Shown: piece by piece, positions 55,432-64,000 of the stretch
Position numbering within the stretch: position 1 is the stretch's first letter
Layout of the letters: each line of letters begins with the position of its first letter
From: JACKBK01 sp963707275
GTDB lineage: Bacteria > Chloroflexota > Anaerolineae > JAAEKA01
Direction: 5' to 3'
DNA: 64,000 bases
NCBI GenBank assembly: GCA_963707275.1
Contig: CAVPPH010000002.1
Coordinates: forward strand, 62,001 to 126,000
Program-made: the position numbers and the translations under genes
The notes under the pieces: generated by a model
Told to the model about the DNA's origin: nothing
Databases searched by the model: none
The model's input: only the letters and a program-made list of their open reading frames with translations

Positions 55432-56210
55432 GGGTGACCCGTTGGCCGGCCGCGCTGGCCAGCTTCCTGCTGCTGATCTTCCTGTTCCCTGGCAGGGTTC
55501 AGGCCCAGGAAGCCTCGCCGCCGCGGCTCTTCCTGCCGCTGATCACCACCTCAACCCGCTGCCCGGCTGACACAGGCGAAAGCTACGCTGCCATCATCGT
55601 CGAGCCGCCGCCCAGCGACCGGCCGGCGGCCGAACACGCGGACCTCAACCTGGCGCTGCGCGGCTACACGCCGACCGGCGGCGCGCTGGGGCTGGTGGAC
55701 TACGGCGGAGCCACCGACCCGCTCGCGCCACAGCTTTACGGGCTGTTCAGCGACCAGCGCACGGGCGTATTCACCGCACTGCACCAGGTCTACGACTGGA
55801 ACTGGACCTGCAACTGCCGCGGCGGCCCGCTGACCTACCCGCCGGCGACGCTGGCAGAGCTGGCATCGACGCCCGGCGAGTTGATCCGTGTCCCCGACTC
55901 CGGTTACACCATCGGCAGCGGCTACGAAGTGCTGGTCCTCTACGCGACGCCGCAACGCATCACGCTCAAATACACCCGCAACGACAACGTGGTCCACGGG
56001 TTCACGCTGCACCTGGAAGACATCTGCGTCGATCCGGATCTGTTGGCGTTCTACCAGGCAACGGATGCCGCCGGCCGCGACCGTCTGCCAGCTTTGCGGC
56101 CCGGCCAGCCCTTTGCACGCGCCGCCGGCGCAACCATCAGCGTGGCAATCCGCGACTCTGGCACGTTCATGGACCCGCGCTCGCGCAAGGATTGGTGGCG
56201 CGGGAGATGA
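55428..56210 (+). CDS. Secreted protein of unknown function
   Basis: About 258 residues. An N-terminal signal peptide (ALASFLLLIFLFPGRVQAQE) is followed by a mature domain with few Cys (TCNCRGG) and several Trp/Tyr-rich strands; LPLITTS after the cleavage site is a sequence often seen after the signal in Chloroflexota exoproteins. No catalytic motif recognised. The start is TTG 55428 or GTG 55434, overlapping the previous stop, so it is probably coupled to the pRiA4b-like gene. Confidence 0.65.
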   Translation: MRVTRWPAALASFLLLIFLFPGRVQAQEASPPRLFLPLITTSTRCPADTGESYAAIIVEPPPSDRPAAEHADLNLALRGYTPTGGALGLVDYGGATDPLAPQLYGLFSDQRTGVFTALHQVYDWNWTCNCRGGPLTYPPATLAELASTPGELIRVPDSGYTIGSGYEVLVLYATPQRITLKYTRNDNVVHGFTLHLEDICVDPDLLAFYQATDAAGRDRLPALRPGQPFARAAGATISVAIRDSGTFMDPRSRKDWWRGR

Positions 56211-56707
56211 CTCTGATGATCACCATACGCTCTCTTCAACCTGATGATTGGCCAGCAGTCCGGGAAATCTACACGGAGGGAATCGCCACCGGTCAGGCGA
56301 CGTTCGAGATTGACCCGCCGGACTGGGAGACCTGGGATCGCGGCCACCGTGCCGACTGCCGGTTGATCGCCGAGCTCGATGGCGTTGGCGCCGGCTGGGC
56401 AGCGTTGACGCCGGTGTCAGGGCGCTGTGTCTACGCCGGGGTCGCTGAGGTCAGTGTCTACGTGGCAGAGGCAGTCCGCGGCCGTGGCGTGGGCAAGACG
56501 TTGCTACAAACACTTGTGACCGAATCCGAGGAAGCCGGCATCTGGACCTTGCAGGCTGGCATCTTCCCCGAGAACAGGGCCAGTATCGAATTGCACAAGC
56601 GCTGTGGTTTCCGCGTCATCGGTACTCACGAACGATTGGGTCAAATGAACGGAATTTGGCGCGACGTACTGCTGATGGAACGCCGCAGTCAGCTTGCCGG
56701 CTCGTAG
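56207..56707 (+). CDS. GNAT acetyltransferase, phosphinothricin acetyltransferase-like
   Basis: 166 residues, intact. The GNAT fold shows VSVYVAEAVRGRGVGKTLLQ (the acetyl-CoA pyrophosphate-binding R/Q-x-x-G-x-G/A loop) and FPENRASIELHKRCGFRVIG. IREIYTEGIATGQATFE-type openings are typical of Pat/YncA enzymes that acetylate phosphinothricin or methionine sulfone/sulfoximine. The ATGA overlap with the preceding gene suggests coupled translation. Confidence 0.87.
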   Translation: MTLMITIRSLQPDDWPAVREIYTEGIATGQATFEIDPPDWETWDRGHRADCRLIAELDGVGAGWAALTPVSGRCVYAGVAEVSVYVAEAVRGRGVGKTLLQTLVTESEEAGIWTLQAGIFPENRASIELHKRCGFRVIGTHERLGQMNGIWRDVLLMERRSQLAGS

Positions 56708-57249
56708 AACATCAACCGGGTCGAGCCGTACTGGCGTTCGTCGTAGCGCACCAGATTGACCAGCGCCAACTCAGGATCGTCTTCTTTGGGGTGAATTTGA
56801 ACGACTGCCTGGCCATCGGCAGTCAGCAGTTCCGGCCGGCTGTCGATCAGCAGCAGGGCCTTCTGCCAAAGCGACTGATACTGGGGCGGAGCCACGTAGA
56901 TCAGGTCGAAGGCAGCGAGGGACGGCCGACGCAGGTAGTCGAACGCGTCGCCCCGGACGACGTGCGAGCGGTCGGAGACGCCGGTAGAACTCAGGTTCTG
57001 GCCCAGGACGCGGATGGCCTGGTTGCTGCGTTCCACGAAGACGACCTCGGCCGCGCCGCGGCTGAGAGCCTCGATGCCCACCGCGCCGGTGCCGCCGAAC
57101 AGGTCCAGCCAGCGTGTGCCGGACACCACGCCCTGCGACTCCAGGATGCTGAACAGCGCCGTTTTGACCCGGTCGGTGATCGGCCGCGTCGCGTCGCCCG
57201 GCACACTCAGCAGCGACCGCCCCTTAGCCGTGCCCGCAATCACTCGCAT
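56689..57249 (-). CDS. rsmD: 16S rRNA (guanine(966)-N2)-methyltransferase RsmD
   Basis: 186 residues from MRVIAGTAKGRSLLSVPG. The hallmark RPITDRVKTALFSIL, the SAM loop LDLFGGTGAVGIEALSRGA and motif IV as YVAPPQYQ are present; the usual DPPY Asp is Ala here, a variant I associate with Gram-positive and Chloroflexota RsmD. It modifies 16S rRNA during 30S assembly. Its 3' end overlaps the convergent GNAT gene by 19 bp. Confidence 0.92.
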   Translation of the reverse strand: MRVIAGTAKGRSLLSVPGDATRPITDRVKTALFSILESQGVVSGTRWLDLFGGTGAVGIEALSRGAAEVVFVERSNQAIRVLGQNLSSTGVSDRSHVVRGDAFDYLRRPSLAAFDLIYVAPPQYQSLWQKALLLIDSRPELLTADGQAVVQIHPKEDDPELALVNLVRYDERQYGSTRLMFYEPAS

Positions 57250-57267
57250 AGCCAGCCACCTATCGAA

Positions 57268-57320
57268 TTCTCCCTTGTCGATGTTTCCCTTCTTTCCCTC
57301 ATTTCCTTCATTTCCTTCCG
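57268..57320. repeat. Octad-like pyrimidine repeat between rsmD and the next gene
   Basis: Runs of TTTCCCTT CTTTCCCT, CATTTCCT TCATTTCC with a period near 8 bp, overlapping the 3' end of the DUF457-like gene. Confidence 0.5.
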
Positions 57321-57850
57321 TCCACACGCCCGCTCGTCACTAACTCCACCAACTGCTCCGCCTGCCAGAGCTTGCGGTCGATGACAAACCAGGCCAGCAG
57401 GCCCGCGCCAATCAACTCGAACGTCACCAGCAGCGGCTCGTCGCGGATCACCTTGAGATATGCGTCCAGAATCGCGGACGGCGAGCCGACGTGTTTCCAG
57501 TGGTGGAACTTGCGGCCGCGCAGCGGCCACAGCAGCGTCTGCGAGAAGCTCCACATCCGGTCGGCCAGCAAGTGTCCAGAGAACGCGAGCAGGTATGGCA
57601 ACGCGCGCGGCAACTGGCCTGAGGCAGCCGCGGCCAGCCATACGCCGCCGTGCAGCAGCGCCGTATGGCCGAACAGCAGCGCAGCCTCGGCGTCGGTCAT
57701 CACAAAGGTCGCCAGCGGCTTGTCGATGGCGTCAGGCAGCACCGCGCAGAGCGCCATCAGGCGATAGTCGGCATCTTCGAAAAGCCCGGCGCCGCGCTGC
57801 ATCGCGTTCAGCGCAGCCCAGGTGAATTCAACGTGTCCGGTGGGAAGCAT
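57308..57850 (-). CDS. YdjM/DUF457-like membrane-bound metal-dependent hydrolase
   Basis: 180 residues from MLPTGHVEFTWAALNAMQR; the open frame to 57937 adds a region without conservation. Conserved polar residues lie in TGHVEFTW, AVLPDAIDKP, LFGHTALLHGG and FSGHLLADRMW, fitting the PF04307 set of metal-binding His and Asp within membrane helices. The substrate is unknown for the family; one member is a LexA-regulated protein. Confidence 0.75.
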   Translation of the reverse strand: MLPTGHVEFTWAALNAMQRGAGLFEDADYRLMALCAVLPDAIDKPLATFVMTDAEAALLFGHTALLHGGVWLAAAASGQLPRALPYLLAFSGHLLADRMWSFSQTLLWPLRGRKFHHWKHVGSPSAILDAYLKVIRDEPLLVTFELIGAGLLAWFVIDRKLWQAEQLVELVTSGRVDGRK

Positions 57851-57941
57851 AGGTTCGTATTCGGATGGTCTCTGGCCGTACCCACCGATTGAAACACCTG
57901 CACGTGCGCCGCAGGTGCAAGTGTCGGTGTCTGACACTCAA

Positions 57942-57959
57942 AGTATGCTGAAGCATACT
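57942..57959. other. Short hairpin in the 300-bp intergenic region
   Basis: AGTATGCT-GA-AGCATACT. The gap 57851-58148 between divergent genes holds this hairpin, a GTGTCGGTGTCTGACAC partial dyad just before it, and the yvcK promoter. It could be operator sequence; no known site was recognised. Confidence 0.4.
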
Positions 57960-58082
57960 GGGAACGCCACTCCGGCAACATGTTTCAATATGTTTTTCGT
58001 GTCAGGCGATGATTTCAATCATTGCCTTTCCGGTCGCCACTCGCTCATTATAGCTGGCCCACACCGCTTCTGACAATTGTCT

Positions 58083-58111
58083 TTGACTTGCCCTCTGGCA
58101 TCGGCTATAAT
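58083..58111 (+). promoter_or_regulatory. Promoter for yvcK
   Basis: TTGACT, 17 bp, perfect TATAAT, ending 37 bp before the ATG at 58149. Confidence 0.7.
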
Positions 58112-58148
58112 CCTGCCAGAACCCTCGAGATCCGAGTGGGAGGCGTCA

Positions 58149-59443
58149 ATGAGCAACCCCGGACAACATTCCCCACTCATCTGGCTGCGGCCAGGAATGC
58201 ACGTCAAACGCTGGCTGCTTATGCTGATTCTGGGCATCGTCCTGATCAGTCTGGGACTGGCGTACCTGCTGCGGCATTTGTACAGCGACCTGACATTCCC
58301 CACGGTCACCTACTGGCTGACGTTGCAGTTCGTCAGCCGGCCGCTGCGGCGCTGCTGGTGGGCAGTTTGGGCGTCGGTCTGATTGTGCTGGCTTTGCTGA
58401 AGATCAACCAGTCGCTGCTGCGGCCCTTCCTGGCGCCCAACCAGGAGAACGTCGGCGAGCGGGTCTTTCGCCATCATCAGCGGCGGCGCGGGCCGCGCAT
58501 CGTGGTGCTGGGCGGCGGTACGGGGCTGTCCACGCTGCTGCGCGGCCTCAAAGTTCACACCGACAACATCACCGCCATCGTATCGGTGGCCGATGACGGC
58601 GGCAGCTCCGGCAGGCTGCGCGAGGCGACCGGCATGCCGCCGCCGGGCGACATCCGCCAGTGCCTGGTTGCGCTGTCTGAGGCTGAGAACCTGACCGGGC
58701 ACCTGTTTCAGTACCGTTTCGCTGACGAGTACGGGCTGGCGGGTCACAACTTTGGCAACCTGTTCATCGCGGCCATGGCGGAGATCACCGGCAGCTTCGA
58801 GCAGGGCGTGGTCGAGTCGAGCCGGGTGCTGGCGGTGCGCGGCCGGGTGATTCCCTCCACGCTGAAGGAGGTCACGCTGGCGGCTGACGTGCGCGTCGAG
58901 TCCGAGACCAACGGTCACGGCTGGCAGCGGGTTGTCGGCGAGTCGGCTATTCCAGCCGCCCGCAGCCGCATCGAACGGGTCTATCTGGAGCCGGAATCGG
59001 TTCCGGCCTACCCGGAGGCAATCAAGGCGATCTTGCAGGCTGACTTCATCGTGGCCGGGCCTGGCAGCCTCTTCACCAGCGTGCTGCCCAACGTGCTGGT
59101 GCCCAGCATCGCCGCTGCCATCCGTGCTTCTACCGCGCGCAAGCTGTATATCTGCAACGTGGCGACGCAGCCCGGTGAGACCGAGGACTTCGATGTCGAT
59201 GATCATGTGCGCGCGCTGCAGCGGCACGTGGGCAACCTGTTTCCTACCGTGCTGGCCAACGATCGTATCATCGCCAGCACCGGTGAGCAGGCACATCTCA
59301 AGCCGGTGGCCTTGCCCGCCCTGCCTCCCACCGAATACATCCTGCTTACTGCGGATGTGATCGACGAGGCGCGACCGTGGCGGCACGACTCGGCCAAGCT
59401 GGCGCAGGTCATTCTGGATATCTACACCGATCCGGTTGCATAA
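58149..59443 (+). CDS. yvcK: YvcK/CofD-family gluconeogenesis factor with N-terminal membrane helices (one apparent frameshift)
   Basis: Two N-terminal membrane helices (WLLMLILGIVLISLGLAYLL and, after repair near 58343, LLVGSLGVGLIVLALL) precede the YvcK domain. That domain has the nucleotide-binding GPRIVVLGGGTGLSTLLRGL, VSVADDGGSSGRLRE, GDIRQCLVALS and FIVAGPGSLFTSVLPN. YvcK binds UDP-sugars, affects cell-wall synthesis and is needed on gluconeogenic carbon. It lies just upstream of gap and pgk, a context that suits the name. About 431 residues. Confidence 0.88.
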
Positions 59444-59580
59444 CATGCGCTGCGTCATATGCCGTTTGGCGGCATTTATGATATACTTGAACTTGTGGTA
59501 ACAAGTGTGTTGCAGCCGGTGGCGACGCCGGCAAGATCGACAAACAGTCGGACCAAAACTCAATCTTCCAGGAGGAAAAT

Positions 59581-60600
<1,020 letters not shown>

Positions 60601-60635
60601 CCCGACCGACCCTTGCCTCTTGGCGAGCATCGCTT

Positions 60636-60716
60636 CGTGATGCGTGAAACGTGAAACGTGACCAAGATCGCTTCTGATTTCCGGTCACGTCTCACGCATC
60701 ACGCATCACGTTTTTT
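60636..60716. repeat. Heptad-periodic inverted repeat, gap-pgk spacer
   Basis: Left arm GATGCGT GAAACGT GAAACGT GACC, right arm GGTCACG TCTCACG, CATCACG CATCACG. It ends 12 bp before the pgk ATG and runs into TTTTTT, so it could also act as an attenuating terminator. Confidence 0.8.
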
Positions 60717-60728
60717 GAGGAGCATTCG

Positions 60729-61924
60729 ATGAACAAGAAAACCCTGCACGACATCAACGTAGAAGGCAAGCGCGTCTTTGTGCGCGTCGATTTCAACGTG
60801 CCGCTGGACGCGAACCAGCAGATCACCGACGACACCCGCATCCAGGCCGCCTTGCCAACCATCCAGTATCTGCTGGACCAGGGCGCTGCCGTGGTTCTGG
60901 CGTCACATCTGGGCCGGCCCAAGGGCGGACGCGATCCACGCTTCAGCCTGGAGCCGGTCGCCAACCACCTGCAGGAGCTGCTTACCAGCAACATGGTCTT
61001 CATGGCATACGACTGCGTCGGCGAGGCTGTCAACGACATGAAGGTCGAGATGAAGCCCGGCCAGGTGCTGGTGCTGGAGAATCTGCGTTTCCACGACGCC
61101 GAGAAAAAGGGCGACCACGCATTCGCCGCGGCAACTGGCGCACTGGATGGATGTCTACGTCGATGACGCCTTCGGCACCTCGCATCGGGCCGACGCCAGC
61201 GTAGCCGGCGTGCCGGCTGTCATGCGTTCCCACGGGCGGCCCTCGGTCGCCGGCTTCCTGATGGAGAAGGAGCTCCAGTTCCTGGGCGGCGCGCTCGAAA
61301 ACCCGGAGCGGCCCTTCGTCGCCATTCTGGGCGGCGCCAAGGTCTCCGACAAGATCGGCGTGATCCAGAACCTGTTGAGCAAGGTAGACAGCCTGCTCAT
61401 CGGCGGCGGCATGGCCAACACCTTCTTCAAGGCTCAGGGCTATGAGATGGGCGACTCGCTGGTGGAAGAGGGCAGCGTGGACACGGCGCGTGAGCTGCTG
61501 GCGCAGGGCAGCGACAAGCTGGTCCTGCCGGTGGACGTGGTGGTTGCCGACGCCTTCGGCGCCGACGCGCCCGGCAAGGTCGTCGGCGTCGGACGAAGTC
61601 GAGCCGGGCTGGCGCATGCTGGACATCGGGCCGGCCACCGTGGCCCACTTCGCCAACCGCCTGGCGGCCGCCAAAACCGTCGTCTGGAACGGCCCCATGG
61701 GTGTGTTCGAGTTCCCCGCCTTTGCCAAGGGCACCTTCGCTGTGGCCGACATCCTGGCCGGCCTCGACGCGATCACCATCATCGGCGGCGGCGACTCGGC
61801 AGCCGCGGTGCATCAGTCTGGTCTGGCCGACAAGATGAGCCACATCAGCACCGGCGGCGGCGCGAGTTTGGAATATCTGGAAGGCAAGGAGCTGCCCGGC
61901 GTCGCGGCGCTGGACGACAAGTAG
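60729..61924 (+). CDS. pgk: Phosphoglycerate kinase (two apparent frameshifts)
   Basis: GAGGAGC precedes the ATG. N-terminal [23 protein letters not shown] and, after repair near 61131, [20 protein letters not shown]. The hinge and nucleotide-binding part shows [37 protein letters not shown] and [11 protein letters not shown]...[15 protein letters not shown] second extra base near 61591 lies in VVGVDEVEPG. About 398 residues. It makes ATP from 1,3-bisphosphoglycerate. Confidence 0.95.
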
Positions 61925-62022
61925 GGAATATACAGAAGTTAGCCGCCGGGCCTGCCTGCCGACACCCCGGTGGATGAAAAGAGCGGAGCACTGACGGCCC
62001 GCCTCGCAGTGACAGTGAGGCG

Positions 62023-62289
62023 CTATTTTTCAAGCAGAAGTCTGAGGTCAGAGATGCGATGGTGTCTCTGGCCTCTTTGTTTTGTCAGCGAGCTGTCGAG
62101 CGCGACCAGAAGCTTCTCCGTGCTGCCGGCGATCTCGGCGACGGCCTGATCGAACGCCTCCTGGTTGGCTTTCGACGGCTTACGGTAGCCGCTGACCTTG
62201 CGCACGAACTGCAAGGCAGCCGCGCGGACTTCTTCTTCGGTCGGCGCCTGGTCGTCAGGCCGCCGTAACTGTACGATGCTTCGACACAT
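62023..62289 (-). CDS. DUF2277 family protein
   Basis: 88 residues opening MCRSIVQLRRPDD, the DUF2277 hallmark, then EEEVRAAALQFVRKVSGYRK and PSKANQEAFDQAVAEI. Members are small, soluble and uncharacterised. The neighbouring PPOX gene is on the same strand upstream. Confidence 0.85.
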   Translation of the reverse strand: MCRSIVQLRRPDDQAPTEEEVRAAALQFVRKVSGYRKPSKANQEAFDQAVAEIAGSTEKLLVALDSSLTKQRGQRHHRISDLRLLLEK

Positions 62290-62364
62290 GAGTCACCACC
62301 GGGATTGCAAACAAAGTATAGATGACTTTGTAAACCGAATAGTTTACAAAATAGGCTAAGACTG

Positions 62365-62781
62365 TCAATGGCCGCGCAGGTGGTCGACGGTCACGCGGAC
62401 GGCAACCGAGTACACCTGTGCGAACTGCTCTGCCGTCATGCCGATGCGCTGCATTCCCGCGCTGTACTTCTCAACGTAGGCAGACACCTGGTCGGCCGGC
62501 GGCGCGTTGCCGTCGTTGACCGCCGTGCCGGTCAACACGACGATGTCGCCGCCCATGCCGTCGCCATCCAGGTTGAGCGCAACGCGCGGACTTCGAGCGA
62601 TGTGCTCCAGCTTGCGCGTGCCGGGCCGGCTGTAGATCAGCAGGCTGCCTTCCTGCCACAGGAACCAGACCGGCCGCGGCTGCGGCGTTCCGGTCGCGTC
62701 TACAGTGGTCAGCCAGCCGATGCGTTCCTCTGCCAGCCGCCGCGCGACGCGTTGCCCGAATTCAGTGTTAAGGTCGATCAT
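62365..62781 (-). CDS. PPOX-class (flavin/F420-binding split-barrel) enzyme
   Basis: 138 residues, intact. The split barrel shows IGWLTTVDATGTPQPRPVWF, the phosphate-binding YSRPGTRKLEHIARSPRVAL and a C-terminal YSVAVRVTVDHLRGH. It resembles the F420-dependent Rv3369 group (TIGR03667). Whether this organism makes F420 is not shown here; FMN is the alternative cofactor. Confidence 0.82.
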   Translation of the reverse strand: MIDLNTEFGQRVARRLAEERIGWLTTVDATGTPQPRPVWFLWQEGSLLIYSRPGTRKLEHIARSPRVALNLDGDGMGGDIVVLTGTAVNDGNAPPADQVSAYVEKYSAGMQRIGMTAEQFAQVYSVAVRVTVDHLRGH

Positions 62782-62782
62782 G

Positions 62783-64000
62783 TTACTCCTCCGTGGATTC
62801 CAGATAGTCGGCGGCGCTCCAACCCGCGCCCTCTTCGCCCTCGACTTGCCACCAGGTCAGTCCGGCTGCTTCCACCGGTCCGCCGATGACGACCAGAGTC
62901 GCGCCGTCTTCGAATCGGGCCACGATTTCGGCGTCGGTGGTGGCGGCCGCCCGGCCCATCAGCGGCACACCGTCGGTCTTCACCACGACGAGGTCGCCGA
63001 TGCGGATCTGCGGTCGCGGCGTCGCAGTTGCCGTGGGAACGGGCGACGCACTGGGCGATGGCTGGGCGACGACCTGCACCGGCGTCGGGTTGCCTGGCGC
63101 TGAGGCCGTCGCCGGTTGCGCGGTCGCGGCAGTCTGCGCTCTGCTGTTCACAACCGGCGTTCGCGGCGCTGTGACCGCGTTCGCCAGGTTGCTACCCAGC
63201 CCGGCCAGCACGCGGGGTGCGACGCCTACAGTGTTCTCCAGTCCCCGCAAAACCAGCGCCAGCGAGTTGCCGGCCCGCGCTGTGAGACGTTGGTTGCGAC
63301 CGGTGAACGGGATCAGCAGCAGCGTCGCCAGCAGCAGCACGATGGCTGCCGCGGCCAGCACCCGCAGCGGCCCGACGGCGCGGATGAAGCGCCAGAGGTA
63401 GCGAACGGCCAAGACCGCGACTGCCAGCGCCAGCAGCGCGGGGATCAACGCCAGCGGCCAGGGAACCGGCCGGCGGGCAGCCGCGTTGGCTGCGAACCCG
63501 ATCAGCAGCGCCACAGGCAGGATCAGGACGAGACCAAGGATCAGCGACCGCCAGGGGATAGCTCGCTTCGGTGCAGCCGGTGCGGCCTGCGTGGCTGCAA
63601 GCTGCCGCGATAACGCTTGAATGCGCGCATCGGCCGCGTCCAACTCCTGCTTTTGCGCTTTCAGCGCCAGCGCGGCCTCTTGCAGCAACTGGTCGTCGTC
63701 GGGCATCGATTCCGGGGCTACGACACCGGGCGGCGCGCCGCCGAACAGCCGCGGCCAGGCAGCCAGCGCCAGTCCGACATATTCATCCGCCAGCGGGCGA
63801 TACTGGTCAAGGTTGTAGGTCGTGTAGGGATGCGCGTAGCGGTTGCGCAACTCAGCCAACTCGGCGACGTTCCAGGCTGCTGCCAGGTTGGGCAGGACGG
63901 TCTCGAATTTCTGCGCGAACGCCAGCTCGCGGGCCGCCTCAGCGCTGAGTTGGGCGTCCAACGCGCGCTCCAGCGCGGTCTGGATGCCCAGCGCGACCTC
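62783..64000 (-). CDS. Membrane protein with HEPN-like N-terminus and C-terminal SH3 domain (5' end outside window)
   Basis: The frame is open to the right edge. Visible order: a helical domain with ELRNRYAHPY, an Rx4-6H motif (R-NRYA-H) as found in HEPN RNases; a coiled coil (ALALKAQKQELDAADARIQA); four membrane segments (about 130-215); a long Ala/Thr/Pro/Ser-rich segment; and an SH3b-like domain (GDLVVVKTDGVPLMGRAAAT, VIGGPVEAAGLTWWQVEGEE). It starts before and ends 1 bp from the PPOX gene, so the two are co-transcribed. HEPN assignment rests on one motif and helical context. Confidence 0.65.
   Translation of the reverse strand, partial: EVALGIQTALERALDAQLSAEAARELAFAQKFETVLPNLAAAWNVAELAELRNRYAHPYTTYNLDQYRPLADEYVGLALAAWPRLFGGAPPGVVAPESMPDDDQLLQEAALALKAQKQELDAADARIQALSRQLAATQAAPAAPKRAIPWRSLILGLVLILPVALLIGFAANAAARRPVPWPLALIPALLALAVAVLAVRYLWRFIRAVGPLRVLAAAAIVLLLATLLLIPFTGRNQRLTARAGNSLALVLRGLENTVGVAPRVLAGLGSNLANAVTAPRTPVVNSRAQTAATAQPATASAPGNPTPVQVVAQPSPSASPVPTATATPRPQIRIGDLVVVKTDGVPLMGRAAATTDAEIVARFEDGATLVVIGGPVEAAGLTWWQVEGEEGAGWSAADYLESTEE

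Overview
The window is GC-rich DNA (about 60% G+C by eye) from a bacterium that is most likely a member of the Chloroflexota, of the Anaerolineae/Caldilineae kind. That placement is inference. It rests on the gene repertoire (NuoE-NuoF fusion, cytochrome bd with CydDC, KimA-type K+ transporter, SufR-SufCBD, secreted proteins with a GFNLYR-type module, DUF2277) and on the repeat-rich spacers. I recognise no rRNA, tRNA or CRISPR array.

Layout. 1-3.6 kb: the 5' part of a complex I NuoE-NuoF fusion (-), then a cupin, an oxidoreductase and a small conserved protein (+). 3.8-6.7 kb: a large secreted, C-terminally anchored protein (-). 7-10.4 kb: a potassium-uptake operon, KimA-like transporter plus two TrkA/RCK proteins (-). 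10.8-12.6 kb: metG (+). 12.7-20.3 kb: a minus-strand surface-polysaccharide block (acetyltransferase, glycosyltransferase, B12-radical SAM protein, O-antigen ligase-like protein, sulfotransferase, EamA-like transporter) with hicAB inside it. 20.5-25.4 kb: Nudix, SulP-STAS-rhodanese, class II FBPase and an SGNH hydrolase (+). 25.7-31.9 kb: cydABDC (+). 32-35.7 kb: an ECF vitamin-type transporter with an MTH1-like Nudix hydrolase (-). 36-42.2 kb: DinB, a CcrM-like DNA methyltransferase, a carrier protein, SRPBCC, a glycosyltransferase, an M32 carboxypeptidase and a cyclophilin (+), with a lipoprotein on the minus strand. 42.3-43.8 kb: redoxin-like and hydroxyacid dehydrogenase genes (-). 44-47.2 kb: a histidine kinase and two LuxR-type regulators, one with a degenerate receiver. 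47.4-48.7 kb: a surface protein. 49-54.5 kb: sufR-sufC-sufB-sufD-sulfurtransferase, an Fe-S assembly locus without a cysteine desulfurase. 54.6-57.9 kb: mixed small genes. 58.1-61.9 kb: yvcK-gap-pgk central carbon cluster. 62-64 kb: DUF2277, a PPOX-fold enzyme and a membrane protein with a candidate HEPN motif.

Three structural patterns stand out. First, more than a dozen spacers carry degenerate tandem repeats with a strict 6-8 bp (mostly 7 bp) period, many arranged as inverted arms. They lie especially between genes of one operon (cydB/cydD/cydC, sufC/sufB, sufD/sulfurtransferase, gap/pgk) and also inside three genes at domain linkers (nuoEF, ecfA, the B12-radical SAM gene). Second, a separate class of elements consists of two short, mostly self-palindromic units in inverted orientation about 60-70 bp apart, usually touching a stop codon. 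Third, about 25 genes, including gap, pgk, sufC and sufD, are broken by single-base indels that cluster in blocks, while other multi-kilobase blocks are free of them. I read these as residual sequence error and annotate such genes at full length, noting the shifts.
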